Assembly: GCA_000024525.1 (NCBI GenBank)
Contig: CP001769.1
Location: 4,807,001-4,871,000 of the forward strand
Direction of reading: 5' to 3'
DNA length: 64,000 nucleotides
Source: Spirosoma linguale DSM 74
GTDB lineage: Bacteria; Bacteroidota; Bacteroidia; Cytophagales; Spirosomataceae
Position numbers and translations under genes: made by a program. Below the pieces are notes generated by a model. That model was given only the letters and a program-made list of their open reading frames with translations. It ran no database searches and had not been told where the DNA came from. The first letter of the stretch is position 1, and every line of letters starts with the position of its first letter. This document shows, piece by piece, positions 1 through 9,551 of this stretch.

Positions 1-505
1 TCTGGCTTTCGGTTTATTTACGCTGGTCATTATTATTGGTATCAGCTGGCTTTATGGCCCTCCCGGCTTACGCACCAGTCTCAACGAGTCGAAGTATAAA
101 TACAAAGTGGTGGCCTGGCTCGAAGATCTGGCCCGTGACCTTCCTTTAATCCGCCATCGGGAAGATCCCATGGAACCCATCGACCGGATGGACGACCTGG
201 TAGCCAACTACGTGGCCTATCGGTCGGCGCACTTCAAAGTATTAAAACGCTTCTTCTACAGTGCCGTCGCCTTCAAGACTATCGTAACGGGAGGCCTGCT
301 CATTCTGGGAACTACGCTGGTCGTGAGCCGTGAAATGTCCCTGGGTCAGTTTGTAGCTGCCGAACTCGTTATTGTCTTGATTACCAGCTCCGTCGAGAAA
401 CTAATTTCGGGTATCGACACCGTATTTGATTTACTTACTGCCGTTGAAAAAATTGCAACCGTTACCGATTTACCTTTAGAAACAGACACAGAAACCCATG
501 CTTAA
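1..505 (+). CDS. ABC exporter transmembrane protein, 5' end off the window
   Basis: The frame is open from base 2 and runs to a stop at 505, so the gene begins before the window. The visible 167 residues hold a membrane helix near the start (residues 1-17, rich in Leu/Ile), a soluble stretch, and two more helices around residues 95-115 and 120-137. The layout resembles the last part of an ABC exporter membrane domain. No nucleotide-binding domain follows: the protein ends about 25 residues after the last helix. Any ATPase domain must lie upstream or on another protein. It overlaps the HlyD gene by 8 bp and clearly shares an operon with it and TolC. Function in export is inferred from the neighbours. 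Confidence 0.65.
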   Translation, partial: LAFGLFTLVIIIGISWLYGPPGLRTSLNESKYKYKVVAWLEDLARDLPLIRHREDPMEPIDRMDDLVANYVAYRSAHFKVLKRFFYSAVAFKTIVTGGLLILGTTLVVSREMSLGQFVAAELVIVLITSSVEKLISGIDTVFDLLTAVEKIATVTDLPLETDTETHA

Positions 506-1850
506 CATATCCAATCAGCGGGTTGACGAACAGCTGTTTAACCATTACCCGCTCAAAACCCTGCACACCCTCCCCCAGCCGGATGCCGGTCGGCGGCTGG
601 GTCGCTGGATGCTGATCATCCTGTTCATCAGTCTGGCGGTGTTGTTCTTACCCTGGCAGCAAAACATCAACGGCGAGGGCAGTGTAACCGCACTCACTCC
701 TCAGGACAGGCCCCAAACGGTACAGAACGCCATCGCCGGCCGAATTGAACGCTGGAAGATTCAGGAAGGACAATCGGTTCGGAAAGGTGACACTCTGCTG
801 GTTATTTCCGAGATTAAAGATGATTACTTCGACCCTAACCTGCCTCTGCGTCTGGACGAACAGCTGGATGCCAAACGCGGTAGCCTGACAGCGACAGGTG
901 CTAAAATTGCCGCTCTGGATGAGCAGCTGTCGGCTTTGCAAACAGGCTTGCAGGTGAAGCTGGCTTCGGCCCGTAACAAAGTGCGGCAGAGCCAGTTCAA
1001 AGTCATCAGCGACAGCACAGACCTGATTGCCGTTCAGAAAAACTATCAGATTGCCCTCGACCGGCTCGACCGCTTCGAGAAAGGCTACCGGAATGGTCTT
1101 TTTTCGCTGACGGACCTGGAAACCCGTCGGCTGAAAGTTCAGGAAGATAACGCTAAAGTGATTGCCCAGGAAAACAAACTGAACGTATCCCGACAGGAGC
1201 TTATTAACTCCCGGCTCGACCTGAACACTATTCAGGCCGATTATCAGGAGAAAATAGCCAAAACGATGTCAGATCGAAGTTCGGCGGTTTCCTACCGGGC
1301 TGAAGCAGAAGGTGAAATCTCTAAAATTCAGAATAAGATCAGCAGTGTCGATGTACGGCGGGGTCTCTATGTCGTTCGTGCCCCGCAGGATGGCTTTGTC
1401 GTACGGTCTCTGAAAGCGGGTATCGGTGAGATGATTAAGGAAGGTGAGTCGATTGCTACATTACAACCTGCTCACCCCCTGGTGGCTATCGAACTGTACG
1501 TCCGCCCCATGGATGTGCCACTTATTCAGCGGGGCCGCACGGTACGACTTCAGTTCGATGGGTGGCCCGCCATTCAGTTTTCGGGCTGGCCCTCGGTAGC
1601 TGTGGGTACGTTTGGGGGCGAGGTGGCCGTTATCGATGCGGTCAACAGCGTAAACGGCAAATATCGGCTTTTGGTGAAACCAAAAGTACAGAAGGGCGAC
1701 CAGCCCTGGCCGCAACAACTCCGGGTAGGCTCGGGCGTTTATGGCTGGGTAATGCTCGACAATGTACCGATCTGGTATGAATTATGGCGGCAGTTGAACG
1801 GCTTCCCGCCCAGTTTGAAAGAGGAGCCCAAAGAAGAGAGCAAAAAATGA
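498..1850 (+). CDS. HlyD-family periplasmic adaptor (membrane fusion protein)
   Basis: This 450-residue protein should bridge the inner-membrane exporter and the outer-membrane TolC channel. A single membrane helix lies at about residues 37-53. A biotinyl-lipoyl half motif follows near residues 78-100 (GRIERWKIQEGQSVRKGD), a long charged coiled coil spans about 115-285, the second lipoyl half follows near residues 295-325, and a beta-barrel region comes after it. The architecture is standard for HlyD/EmrA adaptors. The start overlaps the upstream membrane-protein gene by 8 bp, and the stop overlaps the start of the TolC gene in an ATGA arrangement. The substrate is unknown. Confidence 0.9.
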   Translation: MLNISNQRVDEQLFNHYPLKTLHTLPQPDAGRRLGRWMLIILFISLAVLFLPWQQNINGEGSVTALTPQDRPQTVQNAIAGRIERWKIQEGQSVRKGDTLLVISEIKDDYFDPNLPLRLDEQLDAKRGSLTATGAKIAALDEQLSALQTGLQVKLASARNKVRQSQFKVISDSTDLIAVQKNYQIALDRLDRFEKGYRNGLFSLTDLETRRLKVQEDNAKVIAQENKLNVSRQELINSRLDLNTIQADYQEKIAKTMSDRSSAVSYRAEAEGEISKIQNKISSVDVRRGLYVVRAPQDGFVVRSLKAGIGEMIKEGESIATLQPAHPLVAIELYVRPMDVPLIQRGRTVRLQFDGWPAIQFSGWPSVAVGTFGGEVAVIDAVNSVNGKYRLLVKPKVQKGDQPWPQQLRVGSGVYGWVMLDNVPIWYELWRQLNGFPPSLKEEPKEESKK

Positions 1851-3307
1851 AGACGATTATATTCGGTTTAAGTCTGTTGATTGGTAGTCAGTTAATTTCG
1901 GCCGCTCAAGCACAGCCAGCGGGAACATCCTCTGACACAACCCTGTTTACAGCCGCCGATTTTTACCGGGTCGTTTTTAGCCATCATCCCCTTGTTCGAC
2001 AGGCGGCTCTGCTGAACAGCGAAGCCCAGCAGGAAATTATGCAGGCCAGGGGTGCTTTTGACCCCAAGCTATTCTCAACCTACGACCGGAAAGAGTTTGG
2101 GCAGGATTTGTATTATAACAAATGGCAGTCCGGCTTGACAATACCCGTTCTGCCAGCCGGTATCGACGTAAAGCTGACCTATGACCGGAATATGGGGCAG
2201 TATGTCAACCCCGAAGAGCGGGTACCGTCGTCGGGTCTGGCGGCCGTGGGAGTACGCGTTCCCGTTGGTCAGGGGCTGATTATCGATGCCCGACGCAACG
2301 CCCTGCGCCAGGCTAAACTTGCCGTTACCCTGGCCGATGCCGAACGCCTGAAACTCATCAACAAAACCTTGTTCGATGCGGCCAAAACCTATTGGGAATG
2401 GTATATGGCTCACCAGCAGTATCGGCTGATCCAAAACGGCTATCAGGTAGCCGACACCCGCTTCCGGGCCATCCAACAGCGGTCATTGCTGGGCGATGCG
2501 GCCGCCATCGATACTACTGAAGCGCTCATTACGGCCCAGGACCGCCTGGTGCAACTCCAGCAAGCGGAAGTCAATCTGCAAAATGCCCGATTGCGGTTGA
2601 GTGTTTTCTTATGGAACAGTACTGATAGCGATGGCATGCCCCAACCGGTTGAACTTCTGCCTACAGTGGCCCCTCAGCCGGTGCCCGCCGACCGGCTCGA
2701 TGAAAGTACACTACAGGCCTTGCTGAGTAAAGCCGCCGAACGGCACCCGGAGTTGCTGAAACTAACCACCAAAGGACAGCAGCTGGCACTGGAAGAGCGA
2801 TTTCAGCGGTCTTTACTGCAACCGCAACTGGTGTTAAACGCTAATCTGCTTAGCCGGACACCCGCAGCCGGTGTTGGCTACGACTGGGCGAGTTATTACG
2901 CCTTTCGAGCCGATAATCACAAAATCGGGGTGGACTTGACCTTTCCTATCTTTCTGCGAAAAGAGCGGGGCAAGCTTCGGCAAATACAGATCAAAAACCA
3001 GCAGGTTACACTAGAACGCCAGCAAACCGGCCGTGCCATCAGCAACGATGTTCAGGCAGCCTGGAACGAGCTAAAGGCGCTGGAGCGCCAGATCGATGTA
3101 CAGCAGCAGACGGTCAGGAACCAACGGATTTTACTTGGGGCAGAACAGCAGAAATTCGACATCGGTGAGAGTTCACTGTTTTTAGTCAACAGCCGCGAAT
3201 CGAAACTGATCGATTTGGAAATCAAGCTGGAAGAGCTACGTACCAAACAGCAGAAAGCGGTAGCCGCCCTGTGGTACGCAGCCGGAACAAATCCAGAAGC
3301 GCAGTAA
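1847..3307 (+). CDS. TolC-family outer membrane efflux protein
   Basis: The protein has 486 residues. I chose the ATG at 1847, which overlaps the HlyD stop codon (ATGA) and gives a clear signal peptide (MKTIIFGLSLLIGSQLISA, cut near AQA). Two repeated halves rich in long heptad helices follow (for example around residues 170-260 and 370-460), as expected for the TolC alpha-barrel. It is the third gene of the membrane protein-HlyD-TolC export operon and is followed by a strong hairpin. Together the three would form a tripartite export machine of unknown cargo. Confidence 0.9.
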   Translation: MKTIIFGLSLLIGSQLISAAQAQPAGTSSDTTLFTAADFYRVVFSHHPLVRQAALLNSEAQQEIMQARGAFDPKLFSTYDRKEFGQDLYYNKWQSGLTIPVLPAGIDVKLTYDRNMGQYVNPEERVPSSGLAAVGVRVPVGQGLIIDARRNALRQAKLAVTLADAERLKLINKTLFDAAKTYWEWYMAHQQYRLIQNGYQVADTRFRAIQQRSLLGDAAAIDTTEALITAQDRLVQLQQAEVNLQNARLRLSVFLWNSTDSDGMPQPVELLPTVAPQPVPADRLDESTLQALLSKAAERHPELLKLTTKGQQLALEERFQRSLLQPQLVLNANLLSRTPAAGVGYDWASYYAFRADNHKIGVDLTFPIFLRKERGKLRQIQIKNQQVTLERQQTGRAISNDVQAAWNELKALERQIDVQQQTVRNQRILLGAEQQKFDIGESSLFLVNSRESKLIDLEIKLEELRTKQQKAVAALWYAAGTNPEAQ

Positions 3308-3308
3308 A

Positions 3309-3373
3309 TAGTGTAGTGGGGAGTAGTGGAATGGTAAGTGGTAAACCATTCCACTACTACACCTACTACACTA
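3309..3373. terminator. Bidirectional hairpin terminator between tolC-like and SDR genes
   Basis: An inverted repeat has an inner 14-bp perfect stem (arms 3322-3335 and 3345-3358) and outer arms 3309-3317 and 3365-3373. It lies between two convergent genes and would stop transcription from both sides. Confidence 0.75.
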
Positions 3374-3384
3374 ATCACCAATAA

Positions 3385-4164
3385 CTACTTAGGTCCCATT
3401 CGGATGGCACCGTCCAGCCGGATCACTTCACCGTTTAGCATGGGGTTTTCGATGATGCTTTTCGCCAGCATCGCGTACTCGCCCGGCCGACCAAGCCGCG
3501 ATGGAAACGGTACCTGCTGACCCAGCGACAGCCGCGCTTCTTCCGGTAAACTGGCCAGCAACGGCGTTTCGAACAGACCCGGCGCAATGGTCATGACCCG
3601 AATGCCGGAACGGGACAGATCGCGGGCGATAGGCAGGGTCATGCCAACAATTCCTCCTTTCGAAGCCGAATAAGCGGCCTGCCCGATCTGGCCGTCGTAA
3701 GCCGCTACAGACGCCGTATTGATAATAACCCCACGTTCACCTTCGGCATTGGGCTCGTTTGTTTCCATTGCCAGAGCCGCCAGCCGGATCACATTGAACG
3801 TACCAATCAGGTTGATGGAGATAACTTTCTGAAAGACAGACAGCGAATGGGCACCGTACACCCCTTCTACTTTCCCCACTGTTTTCCGGGCTTCGGCCAC
3901 ACCGGCACAGTTGACGTTGATATGCAGTCCGCCAAAGGTTTCGATAGCCAGGTTGATGGCGGCCTGTACGTCGGATTCGTCCGTCACGTTGGTTTTATGA
4001 AACCGGACCGTTGTGCCTAATTCTTCAGCCAGCGCCTGTCCGCGGGTCTCGTTCAGATCAAGAATAACCACATTGGCGCCATTGGCCGCCAGCAGTCGGG
4101 TGGTGGCTTCGCCCAGGCCCGAAGCCCCTCCGGTAACGATGGCGGTTGAGTTGGTAAGTTGCAT
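3385..4164 (-). CDS. SDR oxidoreductase, 3-hydroxyacyl-CoA dehydrogenase type
   Basis: A 259-residue short-chain dehydrogenase. The N-terminal dinucleotide motif TGGASGLG is at residues 11-18, the NCAG motif near 85, and the catalytic YSASK near 164-168. Length and sequence (for example the [10 protein letters not shown] and MGPK end) resemble the HSD17B10-like 3-hydroxyacyl-CoA dehydrogenases that oxidise 3-hydroxyacyl-CoA with NAD in fatty-acid or branched-chain breakdown. No other beta-oxidation gene is beside it. It precedes nothing in its own direction and lies 9 bp downstream of the HAD phosphatase gene, so the two are probably co-transcribed. Confidence 0.85.
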   Translation of the reverse strand: MQLTNSTAIVTGGASGLGEATTRLLAANGANVVILDLNETRGQALAEELGTTVRFHKTNVTDESDVQAAINLAIETFGGLHINVNCAGVAEARKTVGKVEGVYGAHSLSVFQKVISINLIGTFNVIRLAALAMETNEPNAEGERGVIINTASVAAYDGQIGQAAYSASKGGIVGMTLPIARDLSRSGIRVMTIAPGLFETPLLASLPEEARLSLGQQVPFPSRLGRPGEYAMLAKSIIENPMLNGEVIRLDGAIRMGPK

Positions 4165-4173
4165 GACGTTTTG

Positions 4174-4863
4174 TTACAAGATAGCCATTAGTTCTTTCCA
4201 GTGACGGATATCGTAGGTAGGCGGGTCGCTGACCGGTTGCCCCTGCGGGTTATAAAAAACGGTGTCCAGACCAACGCCTTTTGCCCCCATAATGTCCGCT
4301 TCGTAATTATCACCAATCATCAGGCTTTCCGACGCGTTGGTTCCGCTGATTTCCATGGCGTACTGAAACACCAGCGGATCCGGCTTTTTGGCATTCGCGT
4401 TCTCGCTCGTGATGACATGCGTAAAATAGTGCGCGATTTCGGCGCTATCCATTTTTACGGCCTGAATTTCGGCAAAGCCATTGGTGATAATATGCATCGT
4501 ATAGCGCCCGTTCAGGTGATCCAGCAGCTCTTTCGCCGACTCCAGTAAATGAGGTTTACGGGGCAACAGCTTCAGATATTCTACATTCAGGTCGGCATGA
4601 ACGGCCGACTCATCGACGCCCATCGCCCGAAATACCAGCGGGAACCGGTGTTTTCTAATGTAGGTGTGTTCAATGAGATTCTTGTCGAAGTCGGCCCACA
4701 ACTGCCGGTTTATTGCAATAAACTGGCGACTGAACTCAGCTGCGGATTCAATGCCCAGATCGGCCAGCCGAAATGTGTCATACAGCTCGGTAATACACTC
4801 GGCCGAGTTACGGTCAAAGTCCCAGAGCGTATGATCCAGGTCAAAAAAAAGGTGCTTGTACAT
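4174..4863 (-). CDS. YjjG-family HAD hydrolase (noncanonical nucleotidase type)
   Basis: A 229-residue HAD phosphatase. Motif I is DLDHT at residues 8-12 (Asp nucleophile), motif II is the IITNG region, motif III is the KKPDP lysine, and motif IV is GDNYEAD. The cap is of the helical C1 type. YjjG enzymes dephosphorylate noncanonical pyrimidine nucleotides in the cytoplasm. The substrate here is inferred from family only. The gene ends 9 bp before the SDR gene on the same strand, so they probably form a small operon. Confidence 0.85.
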   Translation of the reverse strand: MYKHLFFDLDHTLWDFDRNSAECITELYDTFRLADLGIESAAEFSRQFIAINRQLWADFDKNLIEHTYIRKHRFPLVFRAMGVDESAVHADLNVEYLKLLPRKPHLLESAKELLDHLNGRYTMHIITNGFAEIQAVKMDSAEIAHYFTHVITSENANAKKPDPLVFQYAMEISGTNASESLMIGDNYEADIMGAKGVGLDTVFYNPQGQPVSDPPTYDIRHWKELMAIL

Positions 4864-4910
4864 AAAGGACAGGCTGGCGCAGGTAGTTGCCTGCGCCAGG
4901 TGTGTAGCTA

Positions 4911-5216
4911 CTAGAAATCCAGCTTGAGCCGCTCTACGGGTTGATCGTTTACCAAGTGGCTATCAACAATTTCAGCAACGTCGGAAAGTTGGACATTACC
5001 GTAGTATGTGCCCTCAGGGTACACAACCAGCGTTGGCCCGAAAGCGCAGGCATCCAGACAACCGGTGCGCTGTGCCCGCATTTCTTTCAGCAGACCACGC
5101 TCGGCGAGGGCCGCTTTGAATGCGTCGACCAGTTCATTGCCATGGGCTTCACCGCATGACTTCTTGGGGGCTACTTTCTGGTTGTTGCAGATGAAAACGT
5201 GCTTTTTGTATTTCAT
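4911..5216 (-). CDS. Thioredoxin-like [2Fe-2S] ferredoxin
   Basis: A 101-residue protein when started at the internal ATG at 5216. A longer reading would add 19 residues that do not fit the fold. Four cysteines sit at positions 10, 21, 53 and 57 (CNNQ, SCGE, TGCLDAC), the ligand spacing of the thioredoxin-like 2Fe-2S ferredoxins related to the NuoE fold. It is likely a small soluble electron carrier. It ends about 47 bp before the HAD gene start and may share its transcript. The partner is unknown. Confidence 0.85.
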   Translation of the reverse strand: MKYKKHVFICNNQKVAPKKSCGEAHGNELVDAFKAALAERGLLKEMRAQRTGCLDACAFGPTLVVYPEGTYYGNVQLSDVAEIVDSHLVNDQPVERLKLDF

Positions 5217-5439
5217 AAACTTAGTTAAATCGATACCCAAAGGTAACAAGAACCAACACAACGACCATTCCATTCGATACCTTCCTTATTCAGGAGTTTT
5301 CTACCGAATAAAAAATTAAAAAAACTAAATAAATAACATGCTGTTATTGATTAGCCTTTTAACAGCCCGGGTGTTTACGAACGACTGGCTAATCGTCAAT
5401 TATTGCATCATCAGGAAACAATACCTACTCTCCCCACCT

Positions 5440-5979
5440 ATGGCTCGCGAAATTCCATTACTTAAGGAGCCCAACGTACCGGAACTGCCTAACGGCAGGA
5501 ATTCACTTGATTTTGCAACCCTATATGACCGATATGCCCCGGCTTTGCTTGGCGTAATCACCCGGATTGTTTCGGACAACGAGCTGGCCATTGAGCTGCT
5601 GGCGACAACGTTTATCAACGTCCGTTCGGAAATAAGTACGTACCGGCCCGAAAAACAACCCATTTTCAGCTGGCTGCTGGTTGTAGCGCGACGTATAGCT
5701 CTGGATGCACTCAGGGAACAGGCTCAATCGTCCACGCGGGTCGTACAGTTGACATCGACCGGGAAAGTTGTCGCTCTCCCGACAAACTGGCCTAAAGCAC
5801 CGGTCAGGTCAGCAGCGGACGAAACCAACCCGAAACTGACCGAACTCCTCAACTCTGTTCTCTTCAAAAACTGTACACCCGAAGAAGCCGCCCGTACCCT
5901 AGGCCTCCCCGTCGAAACGGCGCGCCAGCAGCTACGCCAGGCCCTGAAGCAGCTACGATCCGCCCGGCAAGCCCAGTAA
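5440..5979 (+). CDS. Sigma-70-like (ECF-type) protein
   Basis: A 179-residue protein from the ATG at 5440. An upstream in-frame ATG at 5338 would add 34 residues of unlikely composition. The region around residues 25-95 (ATLYDRYAPALLGVI, then FSWLLVVARRIALDALR) matches sigma region 2, and the C-terminal part (TPEEAARTLGLPVETARQQLRQAL, residues about 145-168) is a sigma region 4 helix-turn-helix. No anti-sigma gene follows; a strong terminator does. It may regulate its own or distant genes. Confidence 0.8.
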   Translation: MAREIPLLKEPNVPELPNGRNSLDFATLYDRYAPALLGVITRIVSDNELAIELLATTFINVRSEISTYRPEKQPIFSWLLVVARRIALDALREQAQSSTRVVQLTSTGKVVALPTNWPKAPVRSAADETNPKLTELLNSVLFKNCTPEEAARTLGLPVETARQQLRQALKQLRSARQAQ

Positions 5980-5986
5980 AAAACAA

Positions 5987-6051
5987 CGGGAGTTGGTTTG
6001 GTGTAGGGGCCGTATTGCTGAAATACGGCCCCTACACCAAACCAACTCCCG
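5987..6051. terminator. Perfect 30-bp hairpin
   Basis: The arms 5987-6016 and 6022-6051 are perfectly complementary over 30 bp, with a 5-nt loop. The hairpin lies between the convergent sigma-like and Gfo/Idh/MocA genes, so it is probably a bidirectional terminator. It is unusually long and perfect. Confidence 0.75.
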
Positions 6052-6087
6052 CACGTACATTCATTTAACGACCGGTATCGCTATCCC

Positions 6088-7545
6088 TTACGATTTCTTA
6101 GTCGATGTCTTTGCCGACGCTACCGGCTTCTTTTTAGTAGACGGTGTGCTGGCTGCGGGATTTTTCTGCGTCATGGTAACGGGGTCCCAATGCACAACTT
6201 TCTGCTCAAAGAAACTTTCGTTACAGGCCAACACCGGCGCAGCAGCCCGGAAACCAAATACGGGGTCTTCAACCGTACCCTGACTACCCTTACGAACATT
6301 ATCGAAAAAGTCGCCGAAGTGTTTGGCATGGGCATCGTCGTTTTTAGGCGCTTCGAACCTGACCTCTTTCACCGGATCCGCTTTGCGGGTATCAAGTGGG
6401 TAAAGGCTATCGTACCGCTTCACGAACTCCTGCTGAACGGGCTCCGTGAATGTAAAGAAACTGTCGTAACCGCCGTAGCCGGGAGCCGTTGGCAGTTTCT
6501 TTTTGGTCATAATAAGGTTGTTCTCCGAAAATTCAATCTGCCCTTCATTCCCGATGATGCGGGTTACGTCATTAATTTTACCCGCGTTGGCAAAATTGAC
6601 CCGCAGCACCATCTGGAACGCTTCATGCTGGTCGGTTTTGGGATAATCCATGATACACGCCATAATATCGGGTACATCGCGGCCATCTTTCCAGTAAGCC
6701 AGATTTCCGGACGAGTAGATCCGGGTGGGGCCCATTGTGTTTGTTACGAAGTGAACGCCCGTGATAAGGTGGATGAATAAATCGCCCGCCACCCCCGTAC
6801 CATAATCTTTGTAGTTTCTCCAGCGGAAAAAGCGTTTTTCGTCAAAAGGTCGCTTGGGGGCATCGCCCAGAAACCGGTCCCAGTCCAGCGTTTGCGTCGA
6901 TGCATCGGGCGGAATCGAGTACTGCCAGGCACCAATGGCGTTGAATCGGTCGTTGTTGGATTCGATGTAATTGATTTGCCCGATTTCGCCCGCTTCAACC
7001 AGCCGTTTGGCTTCTTTGAACGAGGCACTGCTGATGCGCTGGCTACCCACCTGCATCGTCTTGCCCGACTTTTTCCAGGCATCGATCACCGCTTTGCCTT
7101 CGTTGAGGTGCTGCACCATTGGCTTCTCGCAGTAGACGTGCTTACCGGCTTTGAGCGCGGCAATGGTGATGTGATCGTGCCAGTGGTCTGGCGTAACAAC
7201 CAGTACGGCATCGATATCCGGCCGGGCCAGTATTTCGCGGTGGTCGCGGGTAGTAAACAGTTCTTTGTCCTTTCCGTAGGCCGTTTTGGCATGTTCGAGC
7301 CGACCATTGTATAAATCGGCAACGGCAACGAGTTCGACATCGGGGTTGCGCAAAGCAGCCTGCGTATCGTAATTGCCCTGAATGCCCATACCAATGGTAG
7401 CAAATCGAATCTTGTCGTTCGGGCTGATCTTCATCAGATTCGGAATGTAAGCCGGGGCGCCAAATGGTTTGGCAACTGCCTCCGTAGCGATTACTGCCGA
7501 AGCGGCCGACAAGCTTTTTATAAATGTTCGTCTGTTGGACTGCAT
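6088..7545 (-). CDS. Gfo/Idh/MocA-family oxidoreductase, probably exported
   Basis: A 485-residue protein. The N-terminus MQSNRRTFIKSLSAA is a Tat-type signal (RR-x-F-I-K). The nucleotide-binding fold begins near FATIGMGIQGNYDT, with CEKPMVQ (the conserved EKP) near residue 140 and the C-terminal substrate domain after that. The last 20 residues are Lys/Ser/Thr rich and of low complexity. Such secreted oxidoreductases in Bacteroidota act on sugars or sugar derivatives, often with carbohydrate loci. No sugar cluster is adjacent here, so the substrate is unknown. Confidence 0.85.
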   Translation of the reverse strand: MQSNRRTFIKSLSAASAVIATEAVAKPFGAPAYIPNLMKISPNDKIRFATIGMGIQGNYDTQAALRNPDVELVAVADLYNGRLEHAKTAYGKDKELFTTRDHREILARPDIDAVLVVTPDHWHDHITIAALKAGKHVYCEKPMVQHLNEGKAVIDAWKKSGKTMQVGSQRISSASFKEAKRLVEAGEIGQINYIESNNDRFNAIGAWQYSIPPDASTQTLDWDRFLGDAPKRPFDEKRFFRWRNYKDYGTGVAGDLFIHLITGVHFVTNTMGPTRIYSSGNLAYWKDGRDVPDIMACIMDYPKTDQHEAFQMVLRVNFANAGKINDVTRIIGNEGQIEFSENNLIMTKKKLPTAPGYGGYDSFFTFTEPVQQEFVKRYDSLYPLDTRKADPVKEVRFEAPKNDDAHAKHFGDFFDNVRKGSQGTVEDPVFGFRAAAPVLACNESFFEQKVVHWDPVTMTQKNPAASTPSTKKKPVASAKTSTKKS

Positions 7546-7682
7546 AGGAAATGCATGGTTTCAAGTATAGCGAACAAAGGGAATTTAGCGTAGAATTTAC
7601 CCCATCACAGCCCGCTCCATTCGGGTTTCTGATGCTTCGATACGGATTTTCTTCGCCCTTATTTGTTCTTCCGGCTATGCTT

Positions 7683-8123
7683 TTAGGGGGTTTGCTGCCC
7701 GTTTTTCAGAATAGCCAGCGTTCGGGGATCGGGGACACCGGCATAGTATTTATCCAGAACGGCCTGAAAAACGGGGTCGGTTGGCGTCAACGCCCCGAAC
7801 AGCGTCATGCAGGAGCTTAATTTTACATCGTCCGGGCTCCCCAGAATCTGATGAGCGGTTTTTCCGTCAATGGCCAGCAATGCCTGCGAAATTTCACGTA
7901 GCCGACTCCCCAACACCGGATGCCCCAGATACGCATTGGCCTCGTTCACATTCTGTATCGAATAAAATTTTGCAGTTTCACTAAAGCCCAGACCCAAAAT
8001 CTGGGGGAAAACATACCACATCCAGTGGCTTTGTTTTCGTCCGTTCTTTATTTCGGTTAAAGCTCTGGCGTAGTCACTCTCCTGAGCCTCTAAAAATCGT
8101 GTTAGGTTGGGTTCCTGTGTCAT
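7683..8123 (-). CDS. DUF1810 family protein
   Basis: A 146-residue protein with the family's typical features: RFLEAQESDYARALTEIKNGRK near the start, then HWMWYVFPQ and a GHPVLGSRLRE segment. The family's biochemical role is not known to me. It stands alone between the oxidoreductase gene and a divergent esterase. Intergenic DNA on both sides (7546-7682, 8124-8361) shows no further gene. Confidence 0.85.
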   Translation of the reverse strand: MTQEPNLTRFLEAQESDYARALTEIKNGRKQSHWMWYVFPQILGLGFSETAKFYSIQNVNEANAYLGHPVLGSRLREISQALLAIDGKTAHQILGSPDDVKLSSCMTLFGALTPTDPVFQAVLDKYYAGVPDPRTLAILKNGQQTP

Positions 8124-8361
8124 ATCAGTTCGATTTAACGTTGTCAGATAACGTTAGTAAGCCAGGGTTGATTCGCTCCTCAGGGATACCCTCCAAAAAT
8201 GGCGTAAACATTATCCATTTGCAAGTCAATCTACCGAAGGCTGCTCTTCGAACCTGTTCGGATTGGAAAACATAGACCACTTAATAAGCGGACTTAATTG
8301 CCAATAACTCGAATAGGTAACTTCATACCTGTCTAACTAGCCGGGGCCTCGTGCCTTACGT

Positions 8362-9264
8362 ATGAAACTACTGACCGCTTTACTACTTCCTCTGCTTAGC
8401 ATTGCCACCGCAAACGGTCAGGCACCCACGGCAGATCAGGTTCGGCAATTCATTGCTAAATCTATTACGGATCTGCACATACCTCCTACACCCGTTGGGG
8501 CAATCGACAATCGGTTTGTGCAGACGGGTAGCGATTCAATAGCAATTCGAATTTACAGACCCGCTACTACCAGCGTTACGCCGAGCCGTCCTCTGCCCAT
8601 TATTTACCACGTTCATGGTGGTGCCTGGGTGGCTGGCGATTTAGATACGCATGATAACATTTGCCGACTGTTGTGCCACGATGCACAGGCAGTAGTGGTG
8701 GCCGTACATTACCGACGTCCGCCCGAATTCCCGTATCCAGCTTCCGTCGACGATGTGATGACTGTTCTGTCCTGGATTCAGGCGAACCGAAAGAACCTCA
8801 GTCCAACAGGACCATTGATTCTACTGGGTGATAGCGCCGGGGGTAATTTTGTTGCCTCTACCTGCCTGAAAAATGCGGAGTCTACCCAACCTGTGCCCAT
8901 TGCGGCTCAAGTGCTAATCAACCCTGCTCTTGATGTGCGACCGGGTTCGGTTACGTTCAAAAATTATGAGATATTCATAGAATGGGGGTTACCAGACATA
9001 AAAAAAGCCAATGACCCGCATGCTTCACCTCTCCTTTCAAACCAGTTAAATAAGATGCCACCTACCAGCATTGTCGTTGGCGAGATTGATGAAATAAGGG
9101 AGGATGGTGTACTGATGCACCAGAAATTACAGGCTGCCGGCGTGAAGAGCACACTGTTCGATCAGCCGAAAGCCGGGCACTTTGGCGGGTACTGGTGCGC
9201 TGGCCACCAATCGGCAAAACCAGCTCTGGACTTCGTACTGCAACAGATTAAAGCCGTCAGGTAA
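8362..9264 (+). CDS. Alpha/beta hydrolase, HSL-type esterase, secreted
   Basis: A 300-residue protein with a signal peptide (MKLLTALLLPLLSIATANG). The HGGAW oxyanion motif is near residue 95, the nucleophile motif GDSAGG near 155-160, an acidic GEID segment near 240 and the catalytic His in KAGHFGG near 274. This is the hormone-sensitive lipase/acetyl esterase pattern. It would hydrolyse short-chain or aryl esters in the periplasm. A hairpin terminator lies 130 bp downstream. Confidence 0.85.
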   Translation: MKLLTALLLPLLSIATANGQAPTADQVRQFIAKSITDLHIPPTPVGAIDNRFVQTGSDSIAIRIYRPATTSVTPSRPLPIIYHVHGGAWVAGDLDTHDNICRLLCHDAQAVVVAVHYRRPPEFPYPASVDDVMTVLSWIQANRKNLSPTGPLILLGDSAGGNFVASTCLKNAESTQPVPIAAQVLINPALDVRPGSVTFKNYEIFIEWGLPDIKKANDPHASPLLSNQLNKMPPTSIVVGEIDEIREDGVLMHQKLQAAGVKSTLFDQPKAGHFGGYWCAGHQSAKPALDFVLQQIKAVR

Positions 9265-9393
9265 TTCAAACCCAGCGAATACGAAGAACATACAGTACTT
9301 GAGTCTGAGGTCGCAAAACTGTTCTTACTGGACAAAATTCAGCCATAACAGCTTATCAATCCTGTGTACTCTAACTGTGAAACTATTAACAAG

Positions 9394-9448
9394 ATAATCA
9401 ACAGAAAGCCCCGGTAAACGCTGGTTGCCGGGGCTTTCTGTTGATTAT
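9394..9448. terminator. Hairpin terminator after esterase gene
   Basis: The 21-bp perfect arms 9394-9414 and 9428-9448 are separated by a 13-nt loop. It lies downstream of the plus-strand esterase and of the minus-strand gene ending at 9552, so it can serve both. Confidence 0.75.
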
Positions 9449-9551
9449 TGCTTTACAAACGCGGTAACGTTCTATTTATTGTGCGCACCGCAACAGACTT
9501 GTGCCTATTTTTCACTTTATTTCCTTTCGAAGAAACTAATAATTGGCATGA

